From: Actinoplanes sp. NBC_00393
GTDB taxonomy: Bacteria; Actinomycetota; Actinomycetes; Mycobacteriales; Micromonosporaceae
DNA length: 64,000 nt
Direction of reading: 5' to 3'
NCBI RefSeq assembly: GCF_036053395.1
Contig: NZ_CP107942.1
Span: 6,404,501 to 6,468,500, forward strand
Of the stretch, positions 23,761 through 32,304 are shown piece by piece (position 1 is the stretch's first letter; every line of letters begins with the position of its first letter). The position numbers were made by a program, and so were the translations under genes. The notes under the pieces are model-generated. The model was given only the letters and a program-made list of their open reading frames with translations. It was not told where the DNA came from and searched no databases.

Positions 23761-26002
23761 ACGGCTCTACGGCATCCGGCACCACGGTCCCGGCTCGGCC
23801 CGGGCAGTGGTTCGCGCGCTGGAGGCGGATCCGCCGGACGTGCTGCTGATCGAGGGCCCGCCGGAAGCCGACGACCTGGTGCGCTGGGTGGTGGACGAGG
23901 GTCTGCAGCCGCCGGTGGCGCTGCTCGGGTATGCGGTGGACGATCCGGGCCGGGCCGCGTTCTGGCCGTTCGCCGTCTTCTCGCCGGAATGGCAGGCGAT
24001 CAGCTGGGCGGTCCGGCACGAGGTGCCGGTGCGGTTCTTCGACCTTCCGTACGCGTATCGCATTGCTCCCGACCCGGAGGTCGCGCCGCCTGACGAGCCG
24101 CCCCGGCGGCCGGTCGATCCCATCGGCGAGCTGGCTGCCGCAGCCGGGTACGACGATCCGGAGCGCTGGTGGGAGGACGTCGTCGAGCACCGGGGTGTGC
24201 CGGTCTTCGAGGCGATCGCGGAGGCGATGACCGCCATCCGGGAGACCGCGCCGGAGGATCCGGAGGATCTGGTCCGGGAGGCGTACATGCGGACGGTGCT
24301 GCGGGAGGAGCGGCGCCGGCACGACAACATCGCGGTGGTGTGCGGGGCCTGGCACGTGCCGGCGCTCGCCCGCAAAGTGGCGGTCAAGGAGGACACCGCG
24401 CTGCTCAAGGGCCGCCGCAAAGGGAAGGCGGCGATCACCTGGGTGCCGTGGACGTACGGGCGGTTGGCGTCCTGGTCGGGTTACGGCGCGGGGGTACGGT
24501 CGCCGGGCTGGTATCACCACCTGTTCACGTCCGCTGACGAGGTGGTGCCGCGGTGGCTGGTGGATGCGGCGGGGGTTCTGCGGGCGGAGGGCGTACCGAC
24601 GTCGTCGGCACACGTCATCGAGGCGACCCGGCTCGCCGAAACCCTCGCCACGATGCGGGGCCGGCCGCTCGCCGGGCTGGCCGAGGTCACCGAGGCCGCC
24701 GAGGCGGTGATGTGCGACGGCGAGCCGCTGCGCACCGAGCTGATCTCCCGGCGCCTGGTCGTCGGGGAACGGCTGGGTGCGGTGCCCGACGAGATGCCGG
24801 CCGTCCCGCTGGCCCGGGATCTGGCCGCCCAGCAACGCTCGGTGCGTCTCAAGCCGGAGGCCACCGAACGCACCGTGGATCTGGATCTGCGCCGGGACAC
24901 CGATCTGCGCCGCAGCCGGCTGCTGCACCGGCTGCGCACCCTGGACGTGCCGTGGGGTGAGCGCACGGCCCGGCGGAGCACCGGGACGTTCCGGGAGGAG
25001 TGGCGGATCCTCTGGCAGCCGGAGTTCGCTGTGCGGCTCGTCGAGGGCAGCATGTGGGGTACGACGGTGGTCGCGGCGGCTACTGCCCGGGTGGTCCAGC
25101 GGGCCCGGGCCGCGAGCACCCTCGCCGAGGTGACCGCGCTGGTGGAGACCTGTCTGCTGGCGGATCTGGCGGAGGCTTATCCGGCGGTGCTCGCGGCTCT
25201 GGACACCCGGGCGGCGCTCGACGCGGATGTGCACCACCTGATGGCGGCCGTTCCGGCTCTGGCTCGTACTCTTCGGTACGGCGATGTCCGGCGTACCGAT
25301 GTGGCTGGTCTGGCCACCGTGACCGCAGGCCTGCTCGGCCGGATCTGTGCCGGGCTGCCGTCGGCGGCCGGCTCCCTCTCCGACGCCGCGGCGAAACAGT
25401 TGCGCGACGGGATGGACGGCGTGCACCAGGCGGTCGGCCTGCTCGCCGACGAGAGGCTGCGGGAGCTGTGGCTGACCACGATCGAGTCGCTGGCCACCCG
25501 GCCCGACCTGCACGGCTTGCCGGCCGGCCGGCTGACCCGGCTGCTGCTGGACGCGGGCCGGCTGGACGCCGCCGAGGTGCGCCGCCGGTTGCGGCTGCCG
25601 CTTACTGTGGGCACCCCGCCCGCCCACGGCGCCGCCTGGGTGGAAGGCTTTCTCTCCGGAGGCGCGCTGCTGCTCGTGCACGACGACGCCCTGCTCGCGC
25701 TGGTCGACGACTGGCTGGCGGACATTCCGGCGGACGCGTTCGACGACGTGCTGCCCCTGTTGCGGCGCACGTTCGGCGGGTTCGACGCCGGGGAACGGCG
25801 CGCCATCGGCGAACGGGTGGCCGGCGCTCGCCCAGGCGGTGGACAGGCGGTCGCAACGGTTGATCCGGAGCGGGCAGCAACGGTGCTACCTGTTTTGGGC
25901 GCCCTGCTCGGCCGCGAGCTTTCGGCAATTCCGCCGCTCCCAACGATCCCCTCGCTTTCCACGATTCCCCCGCTTTCGACGACTTCCTCGGAGGAGACAT
26001 GA
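23753..26002 (+). CDS. DUF5682 family protein, YehM-like, TraB/TIKI-like motifs
   Basis: This is a 749-residue protein of the DUF5682 family, equivalent to E. coli YehM. The first 210 residues carry motifs that resemble the TraB/TIKI/EreA type of metal-dependent hydrolase: GIRHHGPGS (H10/H11), LLIEGPPE (E34) and REAYM followed by VVCGAWHVPAL (H201). The rest is helical and not recognised. No signal or membrane segment is seen. The ATG at 23753 overlaps the MoxR gene by 8 bases. The next gene begins inside its stop codon. In this operon it is the likely substrate-acting or effector part beside the MoxR/VWA machine. The hydrolase idea is inference from motifs only. Confidence 0.82.
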   Translation: MPERLYGIRHHGPGSARAVVRALEADPPDVLLIEGPPEADDLVRWVVDEGLQPPVALLGYAVDDPGRAAFWPFAVFSPEWQAISWAVRHEVPVRFFDLPYAYRIAPDPEVAPPDEPPRRPVDPIGELAAAAGYDDPERWWEDVVEHRGVPVFEAIAEAMTAIRETAPEDPEDLVREAYMRTVLREERRRHDNIAVVCGAWHVPALARKVAVKEDTALLKGRRKGKAAITWVPWTYGRLASWSGYGAGVRSPGWYHHLFTSADEVVPRWLVDAAGVLRAEGVPTSSAHVIEATRLAETLATMRGRPLAGLAEVTEAAEAVMCDGEPLRTELISRRLVVGERLGAVPDEMPAVPLARDLAAQQRSVRLKPEATERTVDLDLRRDTDLRRSRLLHRLRTLDVPWGERTARRSTGTFREEWRILWQPEFAVRLVEGSMWGTTVVAAATARVVQRARAASTLAEVTALVETCLLADLAEAYPAVLAALDTRAALDADVHHLMAAVPALARTLRYGDVRRTDVAGLATVTAGLLGRICAGLPSAAGSLSDAAAKQLRDGMDGVHQAVGLLADERLRELWLTTIESLATRPDLHGLPAGRLTRLLLDAGRLDAAEVRRRLRLPLTVGTPPAHGAAWVEGFLSGGALLLVHDDALLALVDDWLADIPADAFDDVLPLLRRTFGGFDAGERRAIGERVAGARPGGGQAVATVDPERAATVLPVLGALLGRELSAIPPLPTIPSLSTIPPLSTTSSEET
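25990..25994 (+). promoter_or_regulatory. Ribosome binding site of the 55-residue gene
   Basis: GGAGG, four bases upstream of the ATG at 25999, lying inside the end of the DUF5682 gene. It supports translation of the small gene. Confidence 0.7.
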
Positions 26003-26166
26003 ACGAGAAGCAGACCCAACGTGCCGTCGAAGAGCGCCGCCCGCCGGTGCCCGACGTGTGGTTCAGCAGCCCGCCGGAGGACGAGCCTCTGGACGACAAG
26101 CCACGAGCGGCCGCCGGCCCGCAGATCCTCTTCAGCAGTCCCGCCCGGCAGCGTGTCAATGAGTGA
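25999..26166 (+). CDS. Small 55-residue protein with two FSSP motifs in the yeh-like operon
   Basis: The frame has an ATG that overlaps the DUF5682 stop (ATGA) and a stop that overlaps the VWA start by 8 bases, so it is coupled at both ends and has GGAGG upstream. The protein is 55 residues, highly charged and proline-rich. It contains the same short motif twice: DVWFSSPPEDEPLDD in the middle and ILFSSPARQ near the end. No membrane segment, signal or cysteine is present. I do not recognise a family. Its position between the DUF5682 and VWA genes suggests a linker or adaptor peptide that docks two copies of one partner, for example the VWA or MoxR subunit; that is inference. Confidence 0.72.
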   Translation: MNEKQTQRAVEERRPPVPDVWFSSPPEDEPLDDKPRAAAGPQILFSSPARQRVNE

Positions 26167-27319
26167 CGAACGCGGGCGCCGATGGCGGCTGGTGCTCGGC
26201 GGCGCGGCCGAGGAGTCGCTCGGCTCGGCAGCCGGCCGGGACGGGGCGATGGACGCCGCACTCGCCGCCCTCTACGACGACGGCTCCTCCTCGGACAAGC
26301 GCTCCGCAGGGCTGGGCAGTTCGGCGCCGAAAGTGGCGCGCTGGCTCGGTGACATCCGGGAGTACTTCCCGAGTACGGTCGTGCAGGTCATGCAGTCCGA
26401 CGCGATCGAGCGGCTGGACCTCACCCGGCTGCTCCTGGAGCCGGAGATGCTCACCGCGGTGGAACCCGACGTCCACCTCGTCGGCACGCTGCTCTCACTG
26501 AACCGGGTGATGCCCGACAAGGCCCGCCAGACCGCCCGCCAGGTGGTCCGCACGGTCGTCGAGCAGCTGGAACGCCGGATCGAGCAGAAAACCCGGGCCG
26601 CCGTGACCGGTGCGCTGAACCGGGCCGCCCGGATCAGCCGGCCCCGGCACGCGGACATCGACTGGGACCGGACGATCCGCGCCAACCTCAAGCACTACCA
26701 GGCCGAGCACCGCACGGTGATCCCGGAGCGGCTGGTCGGGTACGGGCGGCGTACCACCTCGGTGCAGCGGGACGTGGTGCTCTGCGTCGACCAGTCCGGG
26801 TCGATGGCAGCCTCGGTGGTGTTCTCCGGGGTGTTCGCCGCGGTCCTCGCGTCGATGCGGTCGCTGCGCACCTCGCTCGTCGTGTTCGACACCGCGGTGG
26901 TGGATCTGACCGAGCAGCTCAGCGATCCGGTCGAGGTGCTTTTCGGTACGCAGCTCGGCGGTGGGACGGACATCAACCGGGCTATCGCGTACAGCCAGCA
27001 ACTGATCACGCGGCCGCGGGACAGCATTTTCGTGCTGATCAGCGATCTGTACGAGGGTGGTGTCCGGGAGGAGATGCTGCGCCGGGTGGCCGAGATGACG
27101 GCGGCCGGCGTCCAGGTCGTGGTGCTGTTGGCGCTATCCGATGAGGGCGCGCCTGCCTACGACCATGAGAACGCCGCGGCGCTCGCGGCGCTGGGGGTTC
27201 CGGCTTTCGCGTGCACGCCGGACGCCTTCCCTGATCTGATGGCGGCGGCCATCGAGCGGCGCGACCTGAAGGCCTTCGCCGAACGGCTCACCGTTCAGGA
27301 GGCAACCACCGGCCGCTGA
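26159..27319 (+). CDS. VWA-domain protein, YehP-like, partner of MoxR ATPase
   Basis: This is a 386-residue protein with a helical N-terminal half and a C-terminal von Willebrand factor A domain. The MIDAS metal site is DQSGSM at residues 211-216, with the later threonine in GGGTDINRA and aspartate in LISDLYEGG. The domain closes with VVVLLALSDEGAPAYDHENA. MIDAS domains bind ligands through a metal ion, and with MoxR ATPases they are thought to recruit substrates. The ATG at 26159 lies inside the stop region of the 55-residue gene. It is the last gene of the operon and matches E. coli YehP. Cytoplasmic. Confidence 0.88.
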   Translation: MSDERGRRWRLVLGGAAEESLGSAAGRDGAMDAALAALYDDGSSSDKRSAGLGSSAPKVARWLGDIREYFPSTVVQVMQSDAIERLDLTRLLLEPEMLTAVEPDVHLVGTLLSLNRVMPDKARQTARQVVRTVVEQLERRIEQKTRAAVTGALNRAARISRPRHADIDWDRTIRANLKHYQAEHRTVIPERLVGYGRRTTSVQRDVVLCVDQSGSMAASVVFSGVFAAVLASMRSLRTSLVVFDTAVVDLTEQLSDPVEVLFGTQLGGGTDINRAIAYSQQLITRPRDSIFVLISDLYEGGVREEMLRRVAEMTAAGVQVVVLLALSDEGAPAYDHENAAALAALGVPAFACTPDAFPDLMAAAIERRDLKAFAERLTVQEATTGR

Positions 27320-27399
27320 TCGGCACCTCCGGGCGGCGGCTGGTCCGGATCTCGGACTGGGGGTGTCGCGCGATGCGGGAAGTAACTACCGTATGGGCT

Positions 27400-28164
27400 A
27401 TGACTGCTTACTTGAACGACCCGGAGATCTGGCAGGAGAGCTGGGACCGCCAGCAGGAAGCATTCATGCCGGACCGGGAGCACCGGTTCGCGGCCATGCT
27501 CGACGCCGTCGCGGCCGTCACCGAGGGCCGACCGCCGCGGCTGCTCGACCTCGCCGGCGGCACCGGCACCATCACGCTGCGGACGCTGGCCCGATTCCCC
27601 GGGGCCGAGGTAACAGTCCTCGACCAGGACCCGGTGCTGCTGACCATCGCGGGTTCGTCATTGCGCGACCGCGCCACCGTCATCGACGCGGACCTGGGCG
27701 ACCCGGGCTGGCGGGCAAAGCTGCCGGCCGAGGCCTCCTTCGACGCGGTGCTGACCGCCACCGCTCTGCACTGGCTGCCGGCCGAGCGGGTGAGCGCGCT
27801 CTACGCGGAGATCCGCGAGGTCCTGCGCCCCGGCGGCATCTTCGCCAACGCCGACCACATGCCGGAGGAAAGCCTGCCGATTCTCTCCGGCAAGCTGCGC
27901 GACCACGCGCGAGTCAAGCGCGAGGCCCGGTACGCGACCGGCGCATCCACCTCCTGGCCGGAGTGGTGGGCCCGCGTCGCCGCCGACGAACAGCTCGCGG
28001 CTAAGGCCGTCGAACGGGCGCGGATCTACCCGGCCAAGGACCACGACCAGGAATGGCTACCGCCGGCCGCCTGGCACGTCGACGCGCTGCGCTCCGCCGG
28101 CTATAGCGAGGCGGGCGTCATCTGGCGGGGTGGCACCGACGCAGCGGTGGCTGCCCTCCGCTGA
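27400..28164 (+). CDS. Class I SAM-dependent methyltransferase
   Basis: This is a 254-residue methyltransferase. The SAM-binding motif I is LLDLAGGTGTITLRTL (residues about 51-66), followed by the acidic residue in VTVLDQDP and the motif IV region FDAVLTATALHWL. After that come REVLRPGGIFANADHM and a C-terminal cap. The early WQESWDRQQEAFMPDREHRF segment is typical of a common actinobacterial group with unknown substrate. Start choice is open: an in-frame ATG at 27373 has GGGGG 9 bases upstream, while the ATG at 27400 fits the usual N-terminus better. The gene stands alone, 80 bases after the VWA gene on the same strand. Confidence 0.85.
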   Translation: MTAYLNDPEIWQESWDRQQEAFMPDREHRFAAMLDAVAAVTEGRPPRLLDLAGGTGTITLRTLARFPGAEVTVLDQDPVLLTIAGSSLRDRATVIDADLGDPGWRAKLPAEASFDAVLTATALHWLPAERVSALYAEIREVLRPGGIFANADHMPEESLPILSGKLRDHARVKREARYATGASTSWPEWWARVAADEQLAAKAVERARIYPAKDHDQEWLPPAAWHVDALRSAGYSEAGVIWRGGTDAAVAALR

Positions 28165-28755
28165 CCTGGTCGCGGCAGTCGCGTGGTTCCACGCCCTGGT
28201 CGCGGCAGGCCACGCCGATCCAGATCCTGACCGCAGCAAGCCACGCCGCTCCAAACTTTGACCGTAGCGAGCCACGCCGCTCCAAACCCTGAGCGCGGCA
28301 GGCCGCGCCGCTCCGGGCCTTGATCGCGGCAGCCGCGTGGCTTCAGATTTTGAGCGCTTCTCCGCCGGCGCACCCGGTTGCGACCGCGGAACCGCATTGG
28401 ATCTTGGGTGATCGGCCACACCCGGATGTGGCTGATGGCACAAGATCTACCGCGGTGGCGCCCGCACCGAAGATCTTGGGTCATCTGCTACCCCGGAGTG
28501 TGGTCGCGAGCCCAAGATTCACGCGACGGCACCCGGGCGGAAGCACACTGCCGGCCGTTAAGAGCTGTGGCGCCGCGCAGCGGCCGTAGCGCGGTGCGGT
28601 GCCGCGCGACGCCCGGTGCGGTGCCGGTGCGGCACTGCCGGTGCTATGCGGCGCGACCGGTGCGGCCAGTGCTGTGACGCGGCCGGTGCGGCGCGCGGCG
28701 CGACCGATGCGTGCGGTGCGGCGCGGCCGATGCGATGCGATGCGGCGCGGGGAGG
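28165..28755. other. Gene-free repetitive stretch
   Basis: No gene is supported. It holds a 31-bp tandem array (28168-28351), then a direct repeat of GATCTTGGGT at 28400 and 28472 with the inverted copy AAGATC between them. After that comes a low-complexity block of GTGCGGC/GCGGTGC variants at about 28580-28750 that ends at the stop of the minus-strand gene. Confidence 0.65.
28168..28351. repeat. Degenerate 31-bp tandem array, six copies
   Basis: Units start at 28168, 28198, 28229, 28260, 28291 and 28322 with spacing 30-31. They follow the pattern GAYCGCGGCAGGCCACGCCG then CTCCAAACCYT. The array begins four bases after the methyltransferase stop. Confidence 0.8.
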
Positions 28756-29004
28756 TTAGTCGGTCCAGCGGAGGAAGCGGTCGAACAGCTCTGAGGCCGG
28801 GGCCTTCGGCATGTCGCGGGCGGCTTCCTCGAGGTGGTTCCACATCAGGACGGCGAGGTCGACACGGCCCAGCTTGGCGGTCAGGCGTTCGCGGGCCGGG
28901 TCGCACGGCCATGGGCGGCCGCAGATGTGGCAGTTCCAGGACGGGCGTTCGGGTTCGTGAGCCGAGTGGTCCGAGGGGTCCGCCGGGGTGCCGGGTGCGG
29001 TCAT
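28756..29004 (-). CDS. Small conserved protein with CxxC-type metal site
   Basis: This is an 82-residue protein. The centre reads WNCHICGRPWPCDPARERL, giving a C-x2-C pair followed by a third cysteine, so a small zinc site is plausible. It ends in a helical segment, DLAVLMWNHLEEAARDMP, and ASELFDRFLRWTD. I recall this arrangement in short proteins of actinomycetes, sometimes in several copies per genome, without a known function. The ATG at 29004 begins the conserved part; an upstream in-frame ATG at 29028 is possible, and neither has a clear ribosome binding site. It is flanked on both sides by non-coding DNA. Confidence 0.65.
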   Translation of the reverse strand: MTAPGTPADPSDHSAHEPERPSWNCHICGRPWPCDPARERLTAKLGRVDLAVLMWNHLEEAARDMPKAPASELFDRFLRWTD

Positions 29005-29380
29005 CGCCGGCCGCTGGGTTGTCCGCATGCACTGTGCCGCACGGGGCCCCCTTCCGCATGGACCGGGCACGACGGAGGGGCTCCGGGTCCGCCGCCATCG
29101 CACCCGTGTGCCCATCACATTGCGCGTGCATTCTGCACCGGTCAACCGCCGCGGCGGCGCCTTCCTTCTCCGGGTGACACCGACCGCCCGCCGGAGGCGC
29201 TTCGATGACCACCGATCGGGTGTCCGGCCTGCGCAGGTGAATATCAACCGAGGCGACTGACCACCTTCCGACAGTGCCGGGTTTCCGGAGTGACCAATGT
29301 GACGCATTCGCCGATTTCGGCCCGGTATGTACCTGTCTTTGCAAGCATGAAGGTTGCCCGCAAAACCGGAGGACGGTGAC
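29005..29380. other. Divergent intergenic region, no gene seen
   Basis: This should contain the promoters of the 82-residue gene and of the anchored protein gene at 29381. Composition falls toward lower GC near 29240-29350, as expected for a promoter. I see no convincing palindrome. Confidence 0.5.
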
Positions 29381-30106
29381 ATGGCCAACGACGAACATCA
29401 GGATCCCGAGCCCGAAGGCGGCCTGTACGCCTCGGCGGCAGCCACCACGCCGCAACGCCGCGACCGACGGCGCAAGCAGGCGATCGTCGGCCTGACCGGT
29501 GCGGCTGCGGTGCTGGCCGGACTGGGTTTCCTAGGCACTCAACTGATGAACTCGGAGCAACCGAGTCTGCCGGAACCCGCAGCCCTCGCTCCGCTGACCG
29601 CCTCGGCATCAGCCACGCCGACTGCGGGGCCAAGCGTTGACGCTTCGGTCACGCGTACGCCGAAATCTCCTAAGGCGGCGCAGCCGGTGGAGGTCAGCCC
29701 GGCACCCACAGTGAGCCCGGCGCCGGACGCCGCGCAACAGCCCACATCGGGTGCGACCCCGCGGAGCAGCGGTTTTGCCGCGCAAGCGCAGGGTGGCGTG
29801 ACCGAGCGGACCGAGGCGCTGGACAATGGAACGATACGCATCGTGAGCGCCCGGCGCGATCTGACCGGCGAGCGCGAGATGCTGCTCGCCGGTGACGAGG
29901 GCCAGCCGGCCGGCAGTGGAGTGCGCTGCACCGACGAAGTCCGGCTCGCGTCCGGCGCGTCGGCCGGACAGCGGCCGACGATGCTGCTGTGCTGGCGCAC
30001 CTCGAAGGCACGCAGCGTGGTGACCATGGCGATGATTCCGCAGGGATCGGCGCCGACCGCGGAAAGTGTCAAGATCATCGGCCAGGAATGGGCGAAGCTC
30101 AGCTGA
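29381..30106 (+). CDS. Membrane-anchored protein with novel CxxxLLCWR-type domain, paralogue A
   Basis: This is a 241-residue protein. Residues 1-37 are hydrophilic and basic, and about 38-58 form one membrane segment (AIVGLTGAAAVLAGLGFLGT). A long Pro/Ala/Thr/Ser-rich linker follows, and the last 85 residues form a compact domain. The domain reads RIVSARRDLTGEREML, then a cysteine in VRCTDEVRL, then RPTMLLCWRTSKARSVVTM. Two paralogues at 32305 and 33110 share it, including both cysteines, which may form a disulphide. The topology suggests display outside the cell. ATG at 29381 has GGAGGA upstream. It converges on the subtilisin gene. No known family is recognised. Confidence 0.75.
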   Translation: MANDEHQDPEPEGGLYASAAATTPQRRDRRRKQAIVGLTGAAAVLAGLGFLGTQLMNSEQPSLPEPAALAPLTASASATPTAGPSVDASVTRTPKSPKAAQPVEVSPAPTVSPAPDAAQQPTSGATPRSSGFAAQAQGGVTERTEALDNGTIRIVSARRDLTGEREMLLAGDEGQPAGSGVRCTDEVRLASGASAGQRPTMLLCWRTSKARSVVTMAMIPQGSAPTAESVKIIGQEWAKLS

Positions 30107-30114
30107 AACGCCGC

Positions 30115-30146
30115 GGGCGCGGCAACTCCTCGGAGTTGCCGCGCCC
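30115..30146. terminator. Perfect 15-bp hairpin between convergent genes
   Basis: GGGCGCGGCAACTCC and its exact complement are separated by two bases. It lies between the stop of paralogue A (30106) and the stop of the subtilisin (30157) and should end transcription from both sides. Confidence 0.85.
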
Positions 30147-30156
30147 GTCTACTTGA

Positions 30157-32073
30157 TCAGGCGGTCACGGTCGGGCTGGTGGCGCCCAGAATCGAGGCGC
30201 TGTCCGGTACGACTACGCGGTACTTCTGGCCGCGGGTCAGGTTGCCGACCCGGACGCTCGACTTGGCCTCGTAGGTCGCGACGGACTGCCACGAACCCGA
30301 CTTGTACTGCTGGACGTCCGCGGTCTGCCCGTCGACGCCGGCGATGGTGACCGTCATGATCCGGGTGCCGCTACGGACGGCGCCCACCGTGGCCCGCACG
30401 TTGTAGCTGACCGTAGCCGAGGTCGCGGCCGCGGTCGTGTTCGACTCCGCAACCTCGACGTAGACCTGGTAGGCGGCCTTCGCCGCCCGGGTCACCACGA
30501 CGGTGCCGGCCGCCGTGGTCTTGGCCTCGGTGCGCTGCACCTCGCCACCGGCCTCGGTGATGACGACCGAGACAGGCTGCTTCGCCAGGGCCTTGCCGTT
30601 CGCCTTCAGCGTGAAGGTGGTGACGGAGTTCTTTCCGTACGCGACCTCGGGCGCGCTGGAGGCGACAGTGATCACCGGCGCGGTCTTGACCGGGGCGCTG
30701 GTGGTCGGAGCCGTGGTCGGAGCGGTGGTCGGCGCCGTGGTGACCGGGGCGCTGGTGGTCGGGGCGCTCGTGGTGGGAGCGCTGGTGGTCGGAGCGGTGG
30801 TCGGTGCCGTGGTCGGGGCGGTGGTGGGTGCCGTGGTCGGGGCGGTGGTCGGGGCGGTGGTGGGTGCCGGGGCGACCTTGGCCAGGGCGGCGACCGGGTC
30901 GACGCGGCCGTTGCCGTAGTCCTTGTCGAAGCCCTTGGCGCCCAGGTCGACCGCGGTCTGCTCCATCGCGGCCTCGATCTGGTCCGGCGTCAGCGCCGGG
31001 TTGGCGGCCTTGAGCAGCGCGGCGACCGCCGCGATGTGCGGCGACGCCATCGAGGTGCCGTTCATGGACTTGTACGAGCCCAGCGCGGTCGGATAGGTGC
31101 TCATGATGCTGCTACCCGGCGCGGCGACGTCGACGTAGCTGCCGGCGTTGGAGTAGGAGCCGTACTTGTCGTTGCTGTCGGTCGCGGCGACCGCGATCAC
31201 CCCGGCGTCCGCGGCCGGGTACGAGGTCGGGCTGCCGGAGCTGCGGCTGTTGCCGGCCGCGGCGACCACGGTGACACCCTTGCTGCGCGCGTAGTTGATC
31301 GCGTTGGTCACCGCGGTGACCTTCGTGGTGGACCCGAGCGACATGTTGATCACCTGGGCGCCGTGGTCGGCGGCCCAGATGATGCCTTCGGCGGCGTCCG
31401 ACATGTTGCCGCTGCCGTTCGCGCCGAGCGCCTTGACCGGCAGGATCTTGGTGTCCGGCGCGACCGCGGAGATCCCGACGTTGTTACCGGTGACCGCGGC
31501 GATGGTGCCGGCCACGTGGGTGCCGTGCCCGTTGCCGTCACTGCTGGTGCCGGCCTTGTTCGCGATCGCGTCGTAGCCGGGCAGCACGTTGCCGGCCAGA
31601 TCCGGGTGCTTGACGTCCACGCCGGTGTCGATCACCGCGACGGTGACGCCTTCGCCGGTCGACTTCTTCCACGCCTCGGCGATCTTCAGCTTCGCGAAGT
31701 CCCACTGCTTGCTGCGGCTGGGGTCCGAACCGGTCGGGACACCCATGGTGTACATCGGGGCGTCCACCTCGACACTGACCGCGTCCTCGGCGTCCTGCCC
31801 CTCCGCGACCATCTCGGCCGCGGTATCCCGGTCGGTGGCCTCACGAACCGTGATCACCGGCCGGCCGTCCTTACCGACCGTGGTCGTCACGATCCGCGCC
31901 GGCTTCTCCACCGACACCGTCGCCGGCACCAACTCCGCCGGGCTGGCGGTCAAACCGTAGGTGACAGGCTCCCAACCCGCCGAGCCGACCGGCAGAGCCA
32001 AAACGCCGACAGCGGCGAGAGCGCCGGCCGCGACGGTGCCGACGGCGAACTTACGGATGATCTGAGCCTTCAT
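30157..32073 (-). CDS. Secreted subtilisin-like serine protease (S8) with Thr/Pro linker
   Basis: This is a 638-residue exported protease. A signal peptide covers about residues 1-32 and a prodomain follows. The catalytic triad is D149 (AVIDTGVD), H183 (GHGTHVAG) and S341 (NGTSMASPH), with the oxyanion asparagine in AAGNSRSSG. After the peptidase domain there is a run of PTTAPTTSAP repeats, then a C-terminal region of about 170 residues that also closes the two other S8 proteases of this window (ending KYRVVVPDSAS then GATSPTVTA). It probably helps surface binding. The ATG at 32073 has GAGGGG about 10 bases upstream. It is divergent from paralogue B and converges with paralogue A. Confidence 0.93.
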   Translation of the reverse strand: MKAQIIRKFAVGTVAAGALAAVGVLALPVGSAGWEPVTYGLTASPAELVPATVSVEKPARIVTTTVGKDGRPVITVREATDRDTAAEMVAEGQDAEDAVSVEVDAPMYTMGVPTGSDPSRSKQWDFAKLKIAEAWKKSTGEGVTVAVIDTGVDVKHPDLAGNVLPGYDAIANKAGTSSDGNGHGTHVAGTIAAVTGNNVGISAVAPDTKILPVKALGANGSGNMSDAAEGIIWAADHGAQVINMSLGSTTKVTAVTNAINYARSKGVTVVAAAGNSRSSGSPTSYPAADAGVIAVAATDSNDKYGSYSNAGSYVDVAAPGSSIMSTYPTALGSYKSMNGTSMASPHIAAVAALLKAANPALTPDQIEAAMEQTAVDLGAKGFDKDYGNGRVDPVAALAKVAPAPTTAPTTAPTTAPTTAPTTAPTTAPTTSAPTTSAPTTSAPVTTAPTTAPTTAPTTSAPVKTAPVITVASSAPEVAYGKNSVTTFTLKANGKALAKQPVSVVITEAGGEVQRTEAKTTAAGTVVVTRAAKAAYQVYVEVAESNTTAAATSATVSYNVRATVGAVRSGTRIMTVTIAGVDGQTADVQQYKSGSWQSVATYEAKSSVRVGNLTRGQKYRVVVPDSASILGATSPTVTA

Positions 32074-32304
32074 CAAACTACGTCCCCTCACGTAATTGCC
32101 TACGGGAACCAGATTCGGAGGGGGCGGGTGTGGCGGCAGTAGTCAGACCGGTGCGCGTTGGTAGCACGGTGCTCGATCTGCCACGAACCTGGGAGGTTGC
32201 TGGATTCGACCCAGTTTGTCCTGATCTTTGGAAACATGAGGGGCTGGACATGACCCCGCGAGAGTCGTGGGGAAGCGCCAAGTCGAAACCCTGAAGGAAA
32301 TGGC

